Positions 8,530-18,023 of a stretch of DNA of 64,000 nt are shown in pieces. Each line of letters starts with the position of its first letter. Positions within the stretch are counted from its first letter, which is position 1. The position numbers and the translations under genes were made by a program. The notes under the pieces are model-generated. The model had not been told where the DNA came from. It ran no database searches and saw only the letters and a program-made list of their open reading frames with translations. This DNA comes from Candidatus Aminicenantota bacterium (lineage in GTDB: Bacteria > Acidobacteriota > Aminicenantia > JAMOAD01), in the NCBI GenBank assembly GCA_027061995.1, contig JAMOUT010000002.1, positions 1-64,000 on the forward strand. The letters run 5' to 3'.

Positions 8530-9677
8530 AAAGGTGAGATTGATCTCAATTTTTCAACGATAGGAGGTAAAACTTCAATCACTTTATCAATATCTTTATA
8601 ATTATTGTATTTCCCGAGACTAAACCTTAAACTTCCGTGGGCGTGTTCAATTGGCACTCCGACAGCAAGAAGAACATGGGAGGGGTCAAGTGAGCCTGAT
8701 GCGCAGGCTGAACCGGAGGAAACAGAGATTCCTTCAAAATCAAGAAAAGTTAACATCCCTTCACCCTCAATATATTTTATGGCTATATTAAGAGTATTAT
8801 AAAGTCTATTTGAAGGATGCCCGTTTATAATTATTTCGGGAATCCTTTTTATAAGCTCATTCTCTAATTTATCCCTTAAAGGTTTGATTTTATCTTTTTC
8901 TTCTCCCATCTCTTCCATTGCAATCTCAGCTGCTTTTCCCGCACCAACGATTCCTGCAATATTTTCGGTTCCGGCTCTTTTACCTCTCTCCTGCATCCCC
9001 CCGTGTAAAAGAGACTCAATCCTAAGCATCTTCCTTATATAAAGAGCACCCACACCTTTCGGGCCGTAAAATTTATGAGCTGACAGTGAAAGAAGATCAA
9101 CTCCCAAATCATTTACATTAATTGGAATTTTACCGACAGCTTGAACAGCATCAGTATGAAAAATCACCCCTTTTTCTCTGGTTATTTCGGATATCTCTTT
9201 AATGGGTTCCATAGTTCCTATCTCATTATTAGCATACATAATAGAGACAAGAATTGTGTCATCTCTTATGGTTTTTCTTACGGAATCAGGATTAACAATA
9301 CCGTATCTGTCAACAGGAAGGTATGTAACATCAAACCCTATTTTTTCCAAAAATTTACATGTATGCAGCACTGCATGATGCTCTATTGATGAAGTAATAA
9401 GGTGTTTTCCTTTTTTCATCAAAGAAAATGCGATTCCTTTTATAGCATGATTGTCAGACTCACTTCCGCCTCCCGTAAAAATTATCTCTTTCGGTGCGGC
9501 TCCGATAAGAGTTGCCAATTTCTCCCTTGAATCTTCTATTGCTTTTTTTGTTATTTTTGATTTTTGATAAAGAGAGGATGGATTATGAAACCTGTCGGAT
9601 AAAAATGGTGCCATAGCTTCCGTAACTCTCGGGTCAATAGGTGTGGTGGCATTATAATCAAGATATATCTCTCTCAT
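8514..9677 (-). CDS. nifS: Cysteine desulfurase (NifS/IscS family)
   Basis: YLDYNATTPIDPRV, FTGGGSESDNHAIKG, SLSAHKFYGPKGVGALY, SVSSGSACASGSLDPSHVL. Confidence 0.95.
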   Translation of the reverse strand: MREIYLDYNATTPIDPRVTEAMAPFLSDRFHNPSSLYQKSKITKKAIEDSREKLATLIGAAPKEIIFTGGGSESDNHAIKGIAFSLMKKGKHLITSSIEHHAVLHTCKFLEKIGFDVTYLPVDRYGIVNPDSVRKTIRDDTILVSIMYANNEIGTMEPIKEISEITREKGVIFHTDAVQAVGKIPINVNDLGVDLLSLSAHKFYGPKGVGALYIRKMLRIESLLHGGMQERGKRAGTENIAGIVGAGKAAEIAMEEMGEEKDKIKPLRDKLENELIKRIPEIIINGHPSNRLYNTLNIAIKYIEGEGMLTFLDFEGISVSSGSACASGSLDPSHVLLAVGVPIEHAHGSLRFSLGKYNNYKDIDKVIEVLPPIVEKLRSISPLWGKR

Positions 9678-9731
9678 TATAACCTCCGTATAAATTAATA
9701 ATATGAATAATATTTTTATTTTCCATGCTAA

Positions 9732-9760
9732 AATATAACTAATTTAATTATAATTGTCAA
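9732..9760 (-). promoter_or_regulatory. Candidate promoter of nifS operon
   Basis: Minus strand TTGACA-17 bp-TATATT; TTGACAATTATAA block shared with the rrf2 promoter. Confidence 0.65.
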
Positions 9761-9845
9761 ACTGTTTTAAAAATTTTAATATTAGATTTATTATTAGAAA
9801 TAATTTCCATTTGAATAATGAAATATTTGATATATAAAGGGTTCT

Positions 9846-10238
9846 TTAAAGGTTTGAAATATCTTTAACAGACCATTTGTCCAAATATTCCAAAAGAGTG
9901 TTTCTTAAACCAAGCCAAAATTTTCTCATTTTACAAATATTGCTGAAAGGGCAAACTTTTGGTTCTTCAAGGCAAGGAACAAGATCAAGAGTTTCATGTA
10001 TATCAGCGATATCTTTAATTGAAATATTGTTAGGATTTTTTAATAATTTATATCCCCCTTTTGCACCTCTAACACTTTTTATCAAACCTTTTTTCTCAAG
10101 ATCATTTGCCAAGACTCTCAGATACATAGGGGATACATCAATCTCTTTTGCAATATCATTTGTGCTCATTATCTCTTTTTTTTCACTGAGAAGAACCAAC
10201 ATTCTCGCAGCATATCTTAATTTTGTTGAAATTTTCAT
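9846..10238 (-). CDS. Rrf2-family transcriptional regulator with Fe-S ligand cysteines
   Basis: MKISTKLRYAARMLVLLSE, YLRVLANDLEKKGLIKSVRGAKGGYKL, CLEEPKVCPFSNIC (C-X6-C-X5-C). Confidence 0.93.
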   Translation of the reverse strand: MKISTKLRYAARMLVLLSEKKEIMSTNDIAKEIDVSPMYLRVLANDLEKKGLIKSVRGAKGGYKLLKNPNNISIKDIADIHETLDLVPCLEEPKVCPFSNICKMRKFWLGLRNTLLEYLDKWSVKDISNL

Positions 10239-10243
10239 AAATA

Positions 10244-10272
10244 ATTATGATTAATATACTTATAATTGTCAA
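10244..10272 (-). promoter_or_regulatory. Candidate promoter of rrf2 (possible leaderless transcript)
   Basis: Minus strand TTGACA-17 bp-CATAAT ending about 5 nt before the rrf2 ATG; no Shine-Dalgarno. Confidence 0.55.
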
Positions 10273-10313
10273 GTAATCTTGTTGTCTTTTAAAAAATTAC
10301 TTGAAATTTGAAA

Positions 10314-10682
10314 TTATTTTATAATTTTTCCGAAAGGTAAAAGAGCGACTCTTGCAAGCTTGAAATGTTGCATACCGAAAGGGATTCCCACTATTGTAAT
10401 TGAGAATAGGATACCCCAAAAAAAGTGGTGAATGGCTAACCATATCCCTCCGAGAATTATCCATAAAATATTCATTATTATCGATAAACATCCTGTTCCC
10501 GAGTCTACATTTATTATCTCTTTTCCGAATGGCCATAATGCTATGTATGACATCTTGAAAATTTGAATGCCGAAAGGGATTCCTATTATCGTAAGACACA
10601 TTAAAACACCTGAAATCATATAATGCAGGAAAAGAAAAAAACCTCCGAATACAACCCAAATAATGTTTCCTATTATTTTCAT
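10314..10682 (-). CDS. YccF domain-containing inner membrane protein
   Basis: Two copies of GIPFGxQxFKxxxxALxPFGK plus hydrophobic segments. Confidence 0.88.
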   Translation of the reverse strand: MKIIGNIIWVVFGGFFLFLHYMISGVLMCLTIIGIPFGIQIFKMSYIALWPFGKEIINVDSGTGCLSIIMNILWIILGGIWLAIHHFFWGILFSITIVGIPFGMQHFKLARVALLPFGKIIK

Positions 10683-10810
10683 TTTATCTCCTTAATATTG
10701 TTCATATATTATAAACGAAAAAAAAATGATATTGTTCTAATTTAATATTTAAAAAGGAACTTTATTAATTAATTTTCGTTTGTATTATATATTAAATAGG
10801 AGGTTTAATT

Positions 10811-11557
10811 ATGAAAAACAAATTATTATTATTTATTTTATTGATTGTTGTATTAACGATTACAGTATTTTCCGCAAATTATGAGAAAAAGTTTTACAAG
10901 GAGGTCCCAATTGATTCCATCAAAAACTTTAAATTTCAAAATGTTAACGGACCGATTGTTATTGAACCCTCAAAAACGGGGAAGATTGTGGTCGATGCCA
11001 TTATAAAGGGGAAAAACAAATATAATGTTGAAAAAACTAATATTGATATATCAAAAAGCTTTAAAACTCTTTCTGTTGAGGTGAATTTGCCTCATAAATC
11101 TAAAGTAAATGTCGCATTTTACCTTAAACTTCCCGAAACCTTAAATGTAAAAGTATCATCCGTAAATGGTAAGATAAGTTCCGAAGGAAATTACAAGTTC
11201 TTTTCATATACTACCGTAAACGGAAGAATAATTGTAAATAATGACATTGGAGCAGGTAAAATAAAAACAGTCAACGGCAGTTCGGAAATACATACTACAA
11301 AAAGATTAACAGGTAATCTATATGTATCAACTGTAAACGGTAGTGTCCGGGTATATCTCGGCAGAGCTGATAATTTAAGTGTTGAAGCTAAAACCATAAA
11401 TGGTTCGGTTAAAATAGAACATCCCGATTTAAAAGTTACAGGCAAAAAATCTTTTTTCCCGTTTTTTCCGGGAAAAGTAAAAGGGGAAGGGAAGAATCCC
11501 GAGTATAAATTATCGGTTTCAACAATTAATGGTTCAATAAGAATTTTAAATGAATAG
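10811..11557 (+). CDS. DUF4097-like beta-repeat exported protein
   Basis: N-terminal signal; ~7 copies of (S/T)(V/I)NG(S/K/R)(I/V). SD AGGAGG. Confidence 0.8.
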   Translation: MKNKLLLFILLIVVLTITVFSANYEKKFYKEVPIDSIKNFKFQNVNGPIVIEPSKTGKIVVDAIIKGKNKYNVEKTNIDISKSFKTLSVEVNLPHKSKVNVAFYLKLPETLNVKVSSVNGKISSEGNYKFFSYTTVNGRIIVNNDIGAGKIKTVNGSSEIHTTKRLTGNLYVSTVNGSVRVYLGRADNLSVEAKTINGSVKIEHPDLKVTGKKSFFPFFPGKVKGEGKNPEYKLSVSTINGSIRILNE

Positions 11558-11605
11558 AAAAAACTAAAAAACTCGAAAGGATGTTTCGAGATTAAACTCC
11601 ATGGA

Positions 11606-11631
11606 TATAGGGGTGATTAATCACCCCTATA
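11606..11631. terminator. 26-bp perfect palindrome between convergent genes; possible bidirectional terminator
   Basis: TATAGGGGTGATTAATCACCCCTATA; preceded by CTCGAAA-ggatg-TTTCGAG hairpin (11572-11590). No adjacent T-tract. Confidence 0.5.
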
Positions 11632-11642
11632 CTCTAACAACT

Positions 11643-12299
11643 CTATTGTAAAGCCATTATTTGATTATTTGCGATTTTACCGAAAATTGAATAAGGATAC
11701 TTTTCCTTAAGTTGCGTCCAAATTTTTCGAGCTGAATCAAACTCTCTTTTTGCTTCATAAGATTTTGCAATATAATATAAAATTATATCCCCCGGAAATT
11801 CGGTTTTATCGGTTAATTCATTTTGAATTTTTCCTCTGTAAAGATTTAAAATATCATCATATTTTTTCTTAGCATAATCTATCTGTATTTTTATTAATTG
11901 AGATTTTTTATAATTGAAGTCTCCGTTACTTTTACTTATATTCTTAATTATTTTTTCAGCTTTATCATATTCCCCTTTTTCAAGATATTTTTCTGAGAGT
12001 GTTAAAAGTCCGTAAACGGGGAGTTTTCCTTTTTTTGAAAGATCTATTATTGTGGCGTAATCTTTATCCGAAAGATTATTTTTTTTCAAAAGAGTCATTA
12101 TTTTGTTTAATATTTTATTCTCTTTTTTTATCTTAATTGAATTATATGTTTGAGCACCTACGATTATTAATAAAATCATTAGAAGACCCATCCCGACATA
12201 TATGGAAATTTTTTTGTGATCTTTAATAAAATCAATACCGCTTTTAAATACTTCCATAATTTGATCTTCTTTGATTTCGTGTCTCTCTTTGCTTTTCAT
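11643..12299 (-). CDS. TPR/YfgM-like membrane-anchored protein
   Basis: N-terminal TM anchor (ISIYVGMGLLMILLIIVGAQTY) after a short charged segment; TPR-like C-terminus. Start set at MKSKERHE. Confidence 0.6.
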   Translation of the reverse strand: MKSKERHEIKEDQIMEVFKSGIDFIKDHKKISIYVGMGLLMILLIIVGAQTYNSIKIKKENKILNKIMTLLKKNNLSDKDYATIIDLSKKGKLPVYGLLTLSEKYLEKGEYDKAEKIIKNISKSNGDFNYKKSQLIKIQIDYAKKKYDDILNLYRGKIQNELTDKTEFPGDIILYYIAKSYEAKREFDSARKIWTQLKEKYPYSIFGKIANNQIMALQ

Positions 12300-12475
12300 T
12301 ATCATATCTCCTTTAATTATTTCAAGAATCATATAATATCATTGTTTTACCCGCCTTTCAAGGAAATTAAAACTATTATATTGATGCGATTTTGTTCGGA
12401 TTAAAAGTGCTAATAAATTTTTTACCTTGATTTTTTAAAAAAAATATATATATTTTTAATATAGAGGCTAATTTG

Positions 12476-15400
12476 ATGAGCAAGATTGAAAAAAATTTCA
12501 ACATAATTTTTTTAAATTGTGAAGATAATGATATTGTTAAGATAAAAAAAGATTTTATAAAATTAAACAAAAAATTAATTTTTTTGAAAACAGTAGAAGA
12601 ACTTCTGAATGAGATAAAAAAAGGAAAAACATCTGTTATAATTTTAAATGATAAATTGCCAAAATTATTTGAAATAATAAAGAAAATTAACAGAAGAAAC
12701 AATATTATGGGAATTTTACCGGTTCTTGATAAATATGATTCTGATAAAATTCTTAAAATTACAAAAGTAGGGGTTATGGATTATGTTGTCAAAGATAATA
12801 AATACTATATTGATATATTGTATGAGAAGATTAAAAATCTATATGATTATAATAAAAAAACTGGTAAAACTAACAAATCAATAAATAATTTGCAAAAGGA
12901 TATGAATAATTTTAAGAATATGTTTATGAATCATCTGGCTATTATGCTACTTATAGACCCAAAGACAGGTTCTATTGTGAATGCAAATAAATCCGCCGAA
13001 AAATTTTACGGATGGTCTATTGATCAATTAAAACGGATGAAGATACAGGATATTAATATTATTTCCTCTAATGAGGGTAAGAAAAAATTAGAATCATTAA
13101 AAACAGGAGAAAAAAATCATTCTGTTTTTTATCATAGATGTGTGGATAATTCAGTAAGAGAGGTTAAAGTTTTAAATAGTTTAATAAATATTGACGGAGA
13201 AGAATACATTCATTCGATTGTCTATGATTATGATATAGCATATGAAAATAGATATGATGAGAAAATATTAAGGAAAACCAAAAATTCTCATAGTAAGAAA
13301 AATAGCTTGCTAAAATCAATAATCAATGTTTACGGAAATTTCTACATATTTTCCATTGATAGAAAATATAGGTTCACTTTTTTTACCAAGAATTTTGAAA
13401 ATATGATTAAAAGGGATTATAAATATTCTATAAATGTGGGGATGAACATACTTGATATTATCAGAGATCCAAAGAAGAAGAAAAAAATAAAGAAAAATTT
13501 TGACAGAGCTTTAAAAGGGGAGGAATTTGTATATGTTGAACAATACAACATAAAGAAAAGCGAAGATACTTTTTGGGAGATAACATTTTCTCCAATATAT
13601 AATGAAAAGAATAAGATAAGCGGTATAACCGTATTTTTTATGGATATAACAAAAAGGATGTTAGCCGAAAAAGCTTTGGTCGAAAGTGAGACAAGATACA
13701 AATCAATATTCGTCAATGATAAAATGATAATGATAATCGTTGATTTTAAAACACAGAGGATAATTGATGTTAGCCCGGGAGCTGAAAAATTTTACGGATG
13801 GAGTAAAGATGAATTCACCAAGCTTAAAATCTCTTTTATTAATACCTTAGGAGAGAAAGAAACCAGAAAAAGAATGATGAAATTGAGAAAAGAAAAAGTA
13901 AACAGACTTGAATTTATTCACAGAAAGAAAGATGGGTCGATATGCGAAGTTGAAATCATTAGGGGAGATATAAAGATTGGTAAACAAGATGTTTTTTATC
14001 TTATTATAAATGATATAAGTGAGAGAAAAAAAGCGGAAAAAGCTCTGATGGAAAATGAGAGAAAGTTAAGAGCAATTACAAATTCCGCGAGAGATGCGAT
14101 TGTTATGATTAATAATAAAGACGAGATTATGTTCTGGAATCCCGCCGCTGAAAAAACATTTGGCTACAAACTTGAAGAAACCGTAGGAAAAAAATTACAT
14201 AGTTTCATAGTTCCCAATAAATATCACAAAGCTTTTCAAAAAGGATTTAGAGCATTCACTAAGACAGGCAAAGGAAATGCAATTGATAAGATTTCTGAAA
14301 TAACCGCCCTAAGGAAAAACGGTGAAGAATTTTCGGTATCACTATCAGTATCGGCGGTTTTGATTGACGACAAATGGCATGCCGTGGGAATAATAAGAGA
14401 TGTAAGCAAGGAGAAAAAATCCGAAGAGGAGCTAAGAAAAAGCAGAGAAATTTATAGATTAATAACTGAAAATACGGCAGATACCATTACTGTATTTGAC
14501 TTGAACTTGAATTATCTTTATATAAGTCCTTCCGTAAAAAAAACATTGGGATATACCCCCGAAGAACTATCAGAAAAAAATCTTGAAGAAATAATAATTC
14601 CCGAAGATCTTAAAATGCTAAAAAAAGTTCTTTCCGAAGAAATTGTATTAGAAAATATCGGTAGAGTTTCTAAAAATAAGAGTAAAGTGTTAGAGATAAG
14701 AGAGATAAGAAAAGACGGAGTAATGGTATGGACTGAAAGCACGGTATCCTTTTTAATGGACTCAAATAACAAACCTATCGGAATATTATCCGTTTCAAGA
14801 GATATAACAGAGAGGAAAAAAGCGGAAGAAGCTTTGAAAGAGAGTGAAAAATATAATAAGATATTATTTCATGATTCTCATATTCCACTTGTTGTTATGG
14901 ATTCAACAACATATGAATTTCTTGATTGCAATATGTCAGCGGTTAAAATATACGGATTTAAAAAAAGGGAGGATGTTTTAGGGAAAACTCCCGCGGATGT
15001 ATCTACTAAAACTCAATATAATGGCAAATCATCAAAGAAAATTGCAGCTGAATTAATAAAAGAAGCATTAAAAAAAGAGAGAATAATATTTGAATGGAGA
15101 CATAAAAGGCCGAACGGCGAAGTTTGGGATGGTGAAGTTCAATTAATGAGTTTTAAATATAAAGGTAAAAAACTATTACAATTCAGTCTTCTTGATATAA
15201 CAGAAAGAAAAAAGATGCAACGGAAATTAAGAGAGAGTGAATCAAAATATAGAGCTGCTTTTCAAACGAGCCCTGATGCTTTGGCAATAACGACGATGCA
15301 AGGAGATTATATCGATGTTAATAATGGTTTTACTAATATTACAGGATATGCGAGAGATGAGATCATAGGTAAAAATACAGATGATTTGAGGATTTGGAAA

Positions 15401-17470
15401 AATAAGCAAAATAGAAAAAGATTCTTAAAAATATTAAAAGAAAAAGGATTTGTAGATAATTATGAGGCTAAGTTCAGGACAAAAGACGGAAGAATATTAA
15501 TAGGTTTAATGTCTGCTAAATTGATATATTTTAATAATACACCAAGGCTATTGACTATTACAAGAGATATAACCGATAGGAAAAACATGGAAGAAGCTTT
15601 AAAAGAGAGTGAATCAAAATACAGGATAGCATTCCAAACAAGTCCCGATGCATTAACAATAACATCATTGGATGGATATTTTATTGATGTAAATGATGGC
15701 TTTATAAAAGGTTTGGAATATGCGAGAGAAGAGATTATCGGTAAACATGCAAAAGAATTAAATATATGGAAAAATATGGATGATATGGAAAAATATTTGA
15801 AATCATTAAGAGAAAAGGGATTCGTGGATAATTTAGAAGCTGAATTTTTAAGTAAGAAAGGTAAAACAATCACAGGTTTGATGTCAAGCAGAATATTGAA
15901 ATTTAATAACCAACTACGGGTGATATCTATTATAAGAAATATTACGGACAGGAAAAAAATAGAGCAAGCGATTGAAATGGAGAGAGAAAGATTAATTGTT
16001 ACTTTAAGAAGTATAGGTGATGGTGTTATAACAACCGATATAAAGGGTAGAATTATTCTTATGAATAAAGTTGCGGAAAAATTAACGGGCTGGAGTCAAA
16101 AAGAGGCAAAAGGCAAGGAGTTAAAAAAAGTTTTTAATATAATTAATGAGCATACCGGAAAGAGGATAAACGATCCTGTTAAAAAAGTTCTAAATTCGGG
16201 GAGAATTATAGAGATTCCTGCGCACTCAATATTGGTGTCAAGAGATGGAAGTAAAATTGTTATAGCTGACAGTGGAGCTCCCATAAAGGATAAAAACAGT
16301 AATACAATAGGTGTGGTTCTCGTTTTCAGAGATGTAACCGAAAAACAAAAACTTTTGGAAGCGAGTCAAAAAAATCAAAAATTGGAAGCACTCGGAATAC
16401 TTGCCGGTGGAATTGCTCATGATTTTAATAATCTCTTAACAGGGATATACGGTTATATTGATATGTCATACAGAAGATCTGAAGATGATTTAGTGTCAAA
16501 ATATCTGAAAAAAACAATATCAACAATAGATAAAGCGAGAAATTTAACTCAACAACTTCTGACTTTTTCAAAAGGGGGAGCTCCGGTTAAAAAAGTAGAT
16601 TATCTTTTTCCTTTTATAGAAGAGACAGTGAAATTCATTTTAAGCGGCTCTAATATAAATGTGGAATATGATATAGCAAAAAATTTATGGAGTTGTGAAT
16701 ATGATAAAAATCAGATAGGTCAAGTTATAGATAATATGATTATAAATGCTAAACAAGCGATGCCCTCCGGGGGAATAATTAAAATAAAAGCTGAAAATAT
16801 CTCAATAGTAGAGAATAAAATAGGGATTCTTGAAAAAGGGAATTATATCAAAATCTCAATAGAGGACAATGGTATTGGTATTCCGAGTAAAGTTATTTCC
16901 CATATATTTGATCCGTTTTTTACAACAAAGGAAGAGGGACATGGGTTGGGTCTTGCAACATGTTATTCAATAATAAACAGACACGGAGGAGAGATATTGG
17001 TTGAATCCGAACAAGAACGAGGAACCGTATTTCATATATATCTTCCGGCTTCCCAAAAAACCGTCCGAAAAGTTCAAAAAACCGAATTTGAAAAACATAA
17101 GGGGAAAGGGGATATATTAATTATGGATGATGATGAAATTCTGAGAGATACATTGAAGAATATGCTTGAGGAATGCGGTTATAATGTAATAACAACAACA
17201 AAAGGGGAAGAGGTTATAGAGTATTTAACAAATAATAATAAAATAAAATTAAGAGCGATAATTTTGGATTTAACCATAACAGGGGGGATGGGAGGAAAAG
17301 AAACAATTCAAGAAATAAGGAAAACATATAAAAAAATACCTGTTTTTGTAGCAAGCGGTTATGCTTCCGATCCTATTCTCGCATACCCTGAAAAATATGG
17401 TTTTACTGCAAGTATAGGAAAACCTTTTCTTCTATCGGAATTATCCCAATTATTAATAAAACATTTATAA
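12476..17470 (+). CDS. Giant hybrid sensor histidine kinase: degenerate receiver, ~9 PAS domains, HisKA/HATPase, C-terminal receiver
   Basis: Repeated PAS/PAC units (xSExxYR ... DITERKKAE), GILAGGIAHDFNNLLTGIYGYID, N/G boxes, C-terminal receiver DILIMDDDEIL...IILDLT. Confidence 0.95.
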   Translation: MSKIEKNFNIIFLNCEDNDIVKIKKDFIKLNKKLIFLKTVEELLNEIKKGKTSVIILNDKLPKLFEIIKKINRRNNIMGILPVLDKYDSDKILKITKVGVMDYVVKDNKYYIDILYEKIKNLYDYNKKTGKTNKSINNLQKDMNNFKNMFMNHLAIMLLIDPKTGSIVNANKSAEKFYGWSIDQLKRMKIQDINIISSNEGKKKLESLKTGEKNHSVFYHRCVDNSVREVKVLNSLINIDGEEYIHSIVYDYDIAYENRYDEKILRKTKNSHSKKNSLLKSIINVYGNFYIFSIDRKYRFTFFTKNFENMIKRDYKYSINVGMNILDIIRDPKKKKKIKKNFDRALKGEEFVYVEQYNIKKSEDTFWEITFSPIYNEKNKISGITVFFMDITKRMLAEKALVESETRYKSIFVNDKMIMIIVDFKTQRIIDVSPGAEKFYGWSKDEFTKLKISFINTLGEKETRKRMMKLRKEKVNRLEFIHRKKDGSICEVEIIRGDIKIGKQDVFYLIINDISERKKAEKALMENERKLRAITNSARDAIVMINNKDEIMFWNPAAEKTFGYKLEETVGKKLHSFIVPNKYHKAFQKGFRAFTKTGKGNAIDKISEITALRKNGEEFSVSLSVSAVLIDDKWHAVGIIRDVSKEKKSEEELRKSREIYRLITENTADTITVFDLNLNYLYISPSVKKTLGYTPEELSEKNLEEIIIPEDLKMLKKVLSEEIVLENIGRVSKNKSKVLEIREIRKDGVMVWTESTVSFLMDSNNKPIGILSVSRDITERKKAEEALKESEKYNKILFHDSHIPLVVMDSTTYEFLDCNMSAVKIYGFKKREDVLGKTPADVSTKTQYNGKSSKKIAAELIKEALKKERIIFEWRHKRPNGEVWDGEVQLMSFKYKGKKLLQFSLLDITERKKMQRKLRESESKYRAAFQTSPDALAITTMQGDYIDVNNGFTNITGYARDEIIGKNTDDLRIWKNKQNRKRFLKILKEKGFVDNYEAKFRTKDGRILIGLMSAKLIYFNNTPRLLTITRDITDRKNMEEALKESESKYRIAFQTSPDALTITSLDGYFIDVNDGFIKGLEYAREEIIGKHAKELNIWKNMDDMEKYLKSLREKGFVDNLEAEFLSKKGKTITGLMSSRILKFNNQLRVISIIRNITDRKKIEQAIEMERERLIVTLRSIGDGVITTDIKGRIILMNKVAEKLTGWSQKEAKGKELKKVFNIINEHTGKRINDPVKKVLNSGRIIEIPAHSILVSRDGSKIVIADSGAPIKDKNSNTIGVVLVFRDVTEKQKLLEASQKNQKLEALGILAGGIAHDFNNLLTGIYGYIDMSYRRSEDDLVSKYLKKTISTIDKARNLTQQLLTFSKGGAPVKKVDYLFPFIEETVKFILSGSNINVEYDIAKNLWSCEYDKNQIGQVIDNMIINAKQAMPSGGIIKIKAENISIVENKIGILEKGNYIKISIEDNGIGIPSKVISHIFDPFFTTKEEGHGLGLATCYSIINRHGGEILVESEQERGTVFHIYLPASQKTVRKVQKTEFEKHKGKGDILIMDDDEILRDTLKNMLEECGYNVITTTKGEEVIEYLTNNNKIKLRAIILDLTITGGMGGKETIQEIRKTYKKIPVFVASGYASDPILAYPEKYGFTASIGKPFLLSELSQLLIKHL

Positions 17471-17567
17471 AGTAAATCACAATTGTTTATTTTATAATTA
17501 AAACTAATTATTTGCTTTTTTAAATCTCATCAATAAGATATAATAAATATTTAAAAAGGAAAAGATA

Positions 17568-18023
17568 ATGGCATATTTTATAGATGGAAATAATCTTATA
17601 GGATCAATAAAAAAAGAAAAGGTCGGTAAACCTGAGGCAAGATACTGGATTTTGCATTATATTAACAAATTTCAGAAAAAAAGAAGAAGTAAGGTAATAC
17701 TTTTTTTTGATGGTCCTAAGGACTATGACTTGATAAATATAAGTGGAAATATTGAAGTGGTTTTTTCAGTAGAGAGAGAGGCTGATTTATTAATTAAGGA
17801 AAAGATTAAAAGGATAAGATACAGAAAAGATCTTTTTGTTATAACAGCGGATAATGAGATAATATCGTATGCAAGAAGAAAAGGGGCAAAAATTATTAAA
17901 CCGAGAAGATTTTATAATTATATGATTAGATTTATAAAAAAAGGTGATGAAAATATAAAACCCGAAGAAAATTTAACGGAGGATGAGATAAAATTATGGG
18001 AAAATCTATTCAAGAAAAAATAG
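17568..18023 (+). CDS. NYN domain (YacP-like) putative nuclease
   Basis: MAYFIDGNNLIGSI, VILFFDGPKDYD, LFVITADNEIISYARRKGAKII. Confidence 0.85.
   Translation: MAYFIDGNNLIGSIKKEKVGKPEARYWILHYINKFQKKRRSKVILFFDGPKDYDLINISGNIEVVFSVEREADLLIKEKIKRIRYRKDLFVITADNEIISYARRKGAKIIKPRRFYNYMIRFIKKGDENIKPEENLTEDEIKLWENLFKKK

Noticed and set aside
10297-10659. Alternative 120-aa minus ORF overlapping yccF
   Set aside because: The 10314-10682 frame has duplicated YccF motifs; the other frame does not.
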